Part shown: piece by piece, positions 59,098 to 64,000 of the stretch
How positions within the stretch are numbered: position 1 is the stretch's first letter
Layout: every line of letters begins with the position of its first letter
Assembly: GCA_002110485.1 (NCBI GenBank)
Contig: MOWL01000067.1
Location: 620,001-684,000 of the forward strand
Reading direction: 5' to 3'
Length of the DNA: 64,000 bases
DNA from: Emergomyces orientalis
Lineage: Eukaryota; Ascomycota; Eurotiomycetes; Onygenales; Ajellomycetaceae
Notes under the pieces: generated by a model
Databases searched by the model: none
What the model was told of the DNA's origin: nothing
The model's input: only the letters and a program-made list of their open reading frames with translations
Program-made: the position numbers and the translations under genes

Positions 59098-62000
59098 ATG
59101 GATATCTTTTTGTCTTCTAATTCAAAGAATTGGGCTGGTTCGGGGGAAAGCGTTTGCACCTCTCTCTTCTTGAACTGGCTCAAACGCCCCCGAGTTCTTC
59201 TATATATACACTGTGACAGAGCCCTAGCACCCGTCCAAACCCTAACAGACATATTCAGAGACCTACTCTGTGTCTCTATTAAAATCTCCAGATATAAAAG
59301 AGTCAATATCTACAATATCTATAACACTTCTATCAGCTCTACAGACTCAGATCAAGGTCTTCAGAACTTTCTTCATCTCTCTACAGATTTCAACCCTGCT
59401 ATCACTTCATGGCTTGTTGTAGGGGACTTCAATATCAGGCACGCAGATTGAAACTCTATGATGAGCTGCAGATCACAGAATGAAGAAGATCTACTCAATC
59501 TAACTCTCTCATAAGATCTATAACTTTTAAACCCAGTGAACAGTCTCACTTATCAGAGAGAAGAAACTCTTGATCTATTCTTCTATCTAGCTGATGCAAT
59601 CTGTCAGATTGCTTCAGAGCTGCATTTTATCTCAGATCATGAGACTCTACTCATCTCTATAACTAATCTTCAAAACAGATTAATAGCCAACAAGAAACTC
59701 AGCCTTGCAATATACAATATAGAACACTTTCTACAGCTTCTCTCTCTGCTTATCTCTCTAACATCTCTGAATATTGAGAAAGAGACTCTAGACCTTGTTA
59801 AGTCTCTTCAACAGGCACTATTAGGCTCTTGCCCCTCCACACAGGGCGCTCAAGGCCACCGGGCCCCCTGGTGGACAGACACAGTTAGAGCTGCAAGACG
59901 CAACTTCCACCAGGCTCACAGACTTGGCTCCTGCATTGAAGAACAATAACTCTTCTGTAAAGAAATCAGAAAAGTCAAGAAAGCCTGAAATTGAAAATAA
60001 ATTGAAGAAGCATCATCTCTTTCAGAGATATATTAAATTGTCAAATGACACAAGTATCAATCTCAAGACCAATTCCTCTCACTAAAATGCACAGATGAGA
60101 CTCTGGAGCAATCTCTCACAGGCAAAGCAGCTCTGCTCCATGATACTCTTCTAGCTAGATAATTGAACATGAAGGACATTCTCTCTGATACACCAGTTGT
60201 TTCAGAATAAGATATTCAATGAGCATCTATCACTCAAAATGAAGTCTTCTGTGCTATCTGTCAGACCTCTAGCACCTCTTCAGGTGCTGATGGAGTCCCA
60301 GCTAGATTTCTGAAAACTGTCTGGCCAGCTCTAGAAGAGCACATCACACAACTCTTTCAAAACTGTATCAACAAAGAAATACACCCGCAAGCCTTTAAAA
60401 AGACAGAGATAGTTATTATATCAAAAATAGAAAAGCAGAACTGTACTCTTTTAAAATTCTATCACTCAATTGCACTTCTCTCTTGTCTTGAAAAAGAACT
60501 TGAATATCTTCTTATCAGACAACTCTCATATCTCACTATATGCTACCAGATTCTAGAAAAAGATCAATGTAGTGCAGTACAGTGTTGCTCAGCAACAGAT
60601 CTTACCACAGTGCTGGCCTGTGATGTACAAGAACTCTGAAATCAGAAAAAACTTGCTGAAATTATAATACTAGATGTCAAAGATGTTTTCAACAGAGTTC
60701 TGTGAAACTGTCTAGTAACTCAACTTAGAGAGCAGGGCTGACTTATCTGCATTATCAATTGAGTCAAATCCTTTCTTCTCCAAAGAATCACTAGAATTCA
60801 ACTAGACAATATTCAGTCAAATATCTTTTTTATTCTCTGTGAACTCTCACAGAACTCTTCAGTCTCTTCTATTCTCTTTTTACTCTATCTTGAGCCTCTT
60901 CTCTGGCTCTTCAAGGGCTGCTTTGAATACACTGATGACATAGCAATTCTAAAAAGTGAAAGAGATCTGGAAGCAGTAGAAGATAAACTTCAAAATACTC
61001 TAAGAAGCACACTGAACTGGAATAATAATAACAGTATTCACTTTGACTTGAATAAAACAGAACTACAATATCTACATAGAAAAAGAATCTATACTGAATC
61101 TTCACTGCAAGTAGAAGATCACACTATTACTTCAAATGACACTATCAGATAGCTTGAGATATTCTTTGACAGAAAACTATAATTTAAAGAACACATTCAT
61201 CAGATCTGCATTAAAGTCAGAATAATCACTTAACATGTTAAATCTTTTAATGAGATCTTCTTTGAAATCTCAACTCTTTTATTTAGACAGACAGTTCAAG
61301 ACTGCATCTTCAGCTCTCTATTTTATGGAACAGAAACATGACTCTCTGAACACACATTCAAAGAGTCAGTCAACAAGATACAGACTGTCTTTAATCTAGC
61401 TGCAAGAGTGATTTTTTCAGTCTATAAAACAATCTCAATCCCAGTCCTCCTTCGGGAATCCGGCTGGGGCCCTGCTTTAGCATGGCTTGAACAAATACAT
61501 AACAGGCTCACAGTTAGAGTAGCTGCTGCAGACTCATTGCACTCTCTTTGCAGAAGATGATTCATCTCTCATTTTAAATGAATTCAGAGAAATATTAAGA
61601 TATTAACATACTCTACAATAATTTTCTCACTGTCCTGGGAGCTTCTCTCAGAGAAAGACCAAACATGTAGAGCTCAGAAAATTGACACAGTTAAACAAGA
61701 GAAAAATTCTCTCTTTTTCAAGAACTGACTAAACAAGAATATCTTTTCACTAGACATAGTGATCTACTCAGACAGGTCAAAGAACTTCACTGAACAGGTC
61801 AGCAGAGGCTACTGTCTATACTGCAGACAGATCTCTCTCTCTACATTTGATAAACTCCCTCTAGGCTCCACTGCAGAAGTATATAATGCAGAGATTCTAG
61901 CTGCAGTAGCTGATCTTCAAGCTGTAATACAACACTCTTTTGTCACTTTTGTCAGAAATATTATCATAGCTCTTGACAATAAAGAGACAGCTCTCAGATT

Positions 62001-62566
62001 ACACTCTCTTCTTTCTACAGATACATTGACTGCTGCATTTAAGAAATTCCAGGACCTCTGGGACTTCTGGACAAGTTCCGCCTCTAACACAACTAGGCCC
62101 TGTCAGATTATCATCAGATGGTGCCCCAGCCATGTGAATATTGAAGACAATGAAACAGTAGATAAATTAGTAAAATAGACTACACTCATGAACTACACAT
62201 CTCAAGAAATAACTATTGCTCAGACAAAGCTAGCCATATGAGAGCTTTTTCAAACTGCTGTCAAGAAGTACTGATTCTCTGTCTCAAAAAACCCATATCT
62301 CAGGCCTAAACCATCTATAGACATATGTCCCCCACCAGAGCTCTCTCTCCCCTGCCGGCATCTTGACTCTCTACTTGTGGTGAGAACAGGCCATGAAGAC
62401 TTCATCATCTATCATGAAAGATGAAATCATCAAGACACCCTTCTTACATGTGTCTGTGAATGCAAGAAAACATCAGAACATTTCTTCTTCTGCTGAAAAG
62501 AAAGAAGACTCAGTCAGTTTAATATATTATTTTCATCACTCTGCACAAGCTCAAAAGAGACACTTA
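59098..62566 (+). pseudogene. Family D LINE ORF2, one frame with ~30 stop codons and no indels
   Basis: Codons starting at 59,098, 59,101 and so on remain in register for about 1,150 codons. Blocks in order: endonuclease VVGDFNIRHAD, PWWTDTVRAARRNFHQA, then reverse transcriptase SGADGVPARFLKTVWP, LLSCLEKELEYLL, LDVKDVFNRVL and YTDD (active site). RNase H follows: IYSDRSKNF, EVYNAEILAAV, IALDNKETALRL and RWCPSHVNIEDNETVDKL. The end has CVCECKKTSEHFFFC. Roughly two thirds of the stops are TGA at Trp-type sites, about nine are TAA where Gln (CAA) is expected, and two are TAG (61,150; 62,176). The lack of indels together with many C-to-T/G-to-A stops looks like RIP-style mutation rather than slow decay. 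The element cannot be autonomous. Confidence 0.8.
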
Positions 62567-62934
62567 ACTGAATACTTAGCACTAAGACAGAAACAAAATT
62601 CTTTGCTAGCTGATACTCAAAAATTTTCTTCTTCATCAAAATTCAATATCAGTTTTAAATCTGTAATTATTTTTTCTATCTCTTCTCTATGTCATCTCTC
62701 TTCACTCATTCTTCTTCTTTCTATTTCTATATTTATTATATCTCTTTCTCTATTACTTCTCTTCACACTCAGGCAACTACACTTGTTCAGATTTTAACAA
62801 CTCTGCTTTGAGATCTCTTCAATCTCATATATACTGATGCTCCACCCCAGCTGCACCCCAATCAGAACCTCCAGAAAGGAGGATAATGTGTAATATACAA
62901 TACAGTAGAGCTTTGGCCAACTAGAACCTGTCAG

Positions 62935-62953
62935 GCAGTAGACTAGCTACTGC
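62935..62953 (+). repeat. Hairpin in the family D 3' UTR
   Basis: 7-bp stem GCAGTAG/CTACTGC with a five-base loop, about 85 nt before the tail. Confidence 0.6.
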
Positions 62954-63060
62954 GCTGGCGCGCCTGATACCCCTAGGGAGGTTCTGTGGCTGAGGCAGTC
63001 TGCTTAGTCAGCCGCTTATGTGTCTCCAGGCGTTAAATAATTAATAATAATAATAATAAT

Positions 63061-63201
63061 AGTTCAATATGATAGGCTTGATGCACTCTATGAGTTGTAT
63101 GTTAGGTGATACTAGGGCTACCCGGGTCACATGCCCCACACACACATATATATTTTAGCTAGTTAGGTAGTTCAATATGATAGGCTTGATGCACTCTATG
63201 A
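63061..63201 (+). repeat. 33-bp direct repeat flanking a 75-bp spacer
   Basis: Positions 63,061-63,093 and 63,169-63,201 are identical and begin AGTTCAATATGATAGGCTTG. The first copy directly follows the LINE tail. Confidence 0.85.
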
Positions 63202-64000
63202 TTGTATTCGATTGATCACGTGAGATCACGTGCGCAGCTCTTGGCGTGGAACGGGCCGTTACAAAGACCACTCATTACCAATGTGCACCACAGGTGAGAA
63301 ACATCAGATTTGTCAATCAATTATAAAAGAAAGAGATTAATAACAACAAGTATCAAGATACAGACAGAATGAAATTAACAGTATTAATAGAATAGATGTG
63401 CAGAATCTCAAAATATCAAAGATAGAATGTAGAGCATTAGATAGTCATGTATGTGACAAGAAAATGAGATTAACAAAGTGAACAGAAAACCTCAGTCAGT
63501 CACTGCTTTGAACAGACTAGATATTTCAGTAGCCAGTCTCAGTCTGTGCATGATTTTAGAGTAACTTGATGGTAGAGTAAGGCAAAATTGCATCGGAGAA
63601 GAAGAGAAGTGGACATGATTATTATATCACAAACAGTTTCAACTGCAGCACAGCTAAACCAGATGACACTAACAGTGAGAACCAAGAGAAAGAAGAGATG
63701 AGCATGACACACACAAGACAAGAGAATTATGAGGAAAGAAAGAGAAAATAGAGATGATGAAGAGAGAATGTTTGGGTGACAGAAGAAGCAGATTTATACA
63801 GTTCAGAAAGCAGTGCTGTTGCACTAAACTCAATTAGAATAGCACTAAACCATGTAAGGTGATTACTCCCCCATGATACGGTATCTAGGTAGAGTTGGAT
63901 GCCTGGGTATTAAACAGACCCTTGGATACCAGCCGTACAAATGAACAATGGCCCAGATCGCACTGGCATCATCTTATCTCATGTGAAGTGCTGCGTATGT
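63202..64000. other. Unassigned sequence at the right window edge
   Basis: It contains two GATCACGTG units (63,214-63,222 and 63,224-63,232), then AT-rich DNA with GAGA/AAGA tracts. No long frame or repeat homologous to the rest of the window is seen. It could be part of an LTR or a decayed element running out of the window. Confidence 0.35.

Larger units (their letters stand above)
59098..63060 (+). mobile_element. Family D LINE, 5'-truncated and heavily mutated
   Basis: A plus-strand LINE with a partial endonuclease, reverse transcriptase, RNase H, a C-terminal zinc motif, a structured ~480 bp 3' UTR and a (TAA)n/(AAT)n tail at 63,036-63,060. No ORF1 is visible upstream. Its internal short direct repeats and downstream flank are described separately. 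Confidence 0.8.

Noticed and set aside
1887..62566. Genome-wide reassignment of TGA to Trp in this organism
   Set aside because: Host genes such as FMP52, BYE1 and the RGG protein end in TGA at the expected length, so the nuclear code is standard; any recoding would have to be element-specific.
1..64000. CRISPR arrays, bacterial operons or riboswitches
   Set aside because: No regularly spaced repeats with unique spacers; the genes have eukaryotic introns throughout.

Overview
The window is a piece of a filamentous ascomycete nuclear genome. It is probably a member of the Onygenales (Ajellomycetaceae-like); that placement is my inference from gene content, short GT..AG introns and the contrast between gene-dense DNA and AT-rich, transposon-packed DNA. 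No database was consulted. Three compartments are visible.

(1) About 1-13,400 is a repeat island. It holds the 3' end of a LINE (family B), a decayed Ty3/Gypsy integrase remnant, and a ~4 kb element with ~350 bp terminal inverted repeats enclosing one 877-codon frame that looks like a 2-oxoglutarate/Fe(II) dioxygenase. It also holds a 5'-truncated family C LINE split by a full-length 5.4 kb family A LINE with a 15 bp target-site duplication.

(2) About 13,400-46,790 is ordinary gene space: an FMP52-like NAD(P)-binding protein, a small mitochondrial-type protein, a small Cys-containing coiled-coil protein, 20S proteasome subunit alpha3 (PSMA4/Pre9), a WW-FF splicing factor (Urn1/Dre4-like), a CCDC16-like coiled-coil protein, the PHD/TFIIS-M/SPOC protein Bye1, the U1 snRNP factor Luc7, the GPI transamidase subunit Gpi16/PIG-T, an RGG-rich RNA-binding-type protein, and the HECT ligase Ufd4. 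Gene pairs are mostly divergent or convergent. A ~5.7 kb stretch (15,253-20,919) has no recognisable gene.

(3) From 46,790 to the end is a second AT-rich island: three LINEs joined head-to-tail (B truncated, C truncated, B full length; all minus strand), then a heavily mutated plus-strand LINE (family D) and short direct repeats.

The most unusual signal is shared by all the mobile ORFs. Their reading frames are nearly free of indels, and their internal stops are overwhelmingly TGA at positions where relatives carry Trp (TGG). In the dioxygenase frame all 15 internal stops are TGA. In the family A ORFs and in family B ORF2 the internal stops are only TGA. In two separate copies of family C the same four Trp sites are TGA and the same two are TGG, whereas the CAA-to-TAA changes are private. 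Host genes here end in TGA (FMP52, Bye1, the RGG protein), so the host code is standard. Two explanations are weighed in the findings: a RIP-like mutator preferring CC/GG dinucleotides, or tolerated or recoded TGA in the elements.
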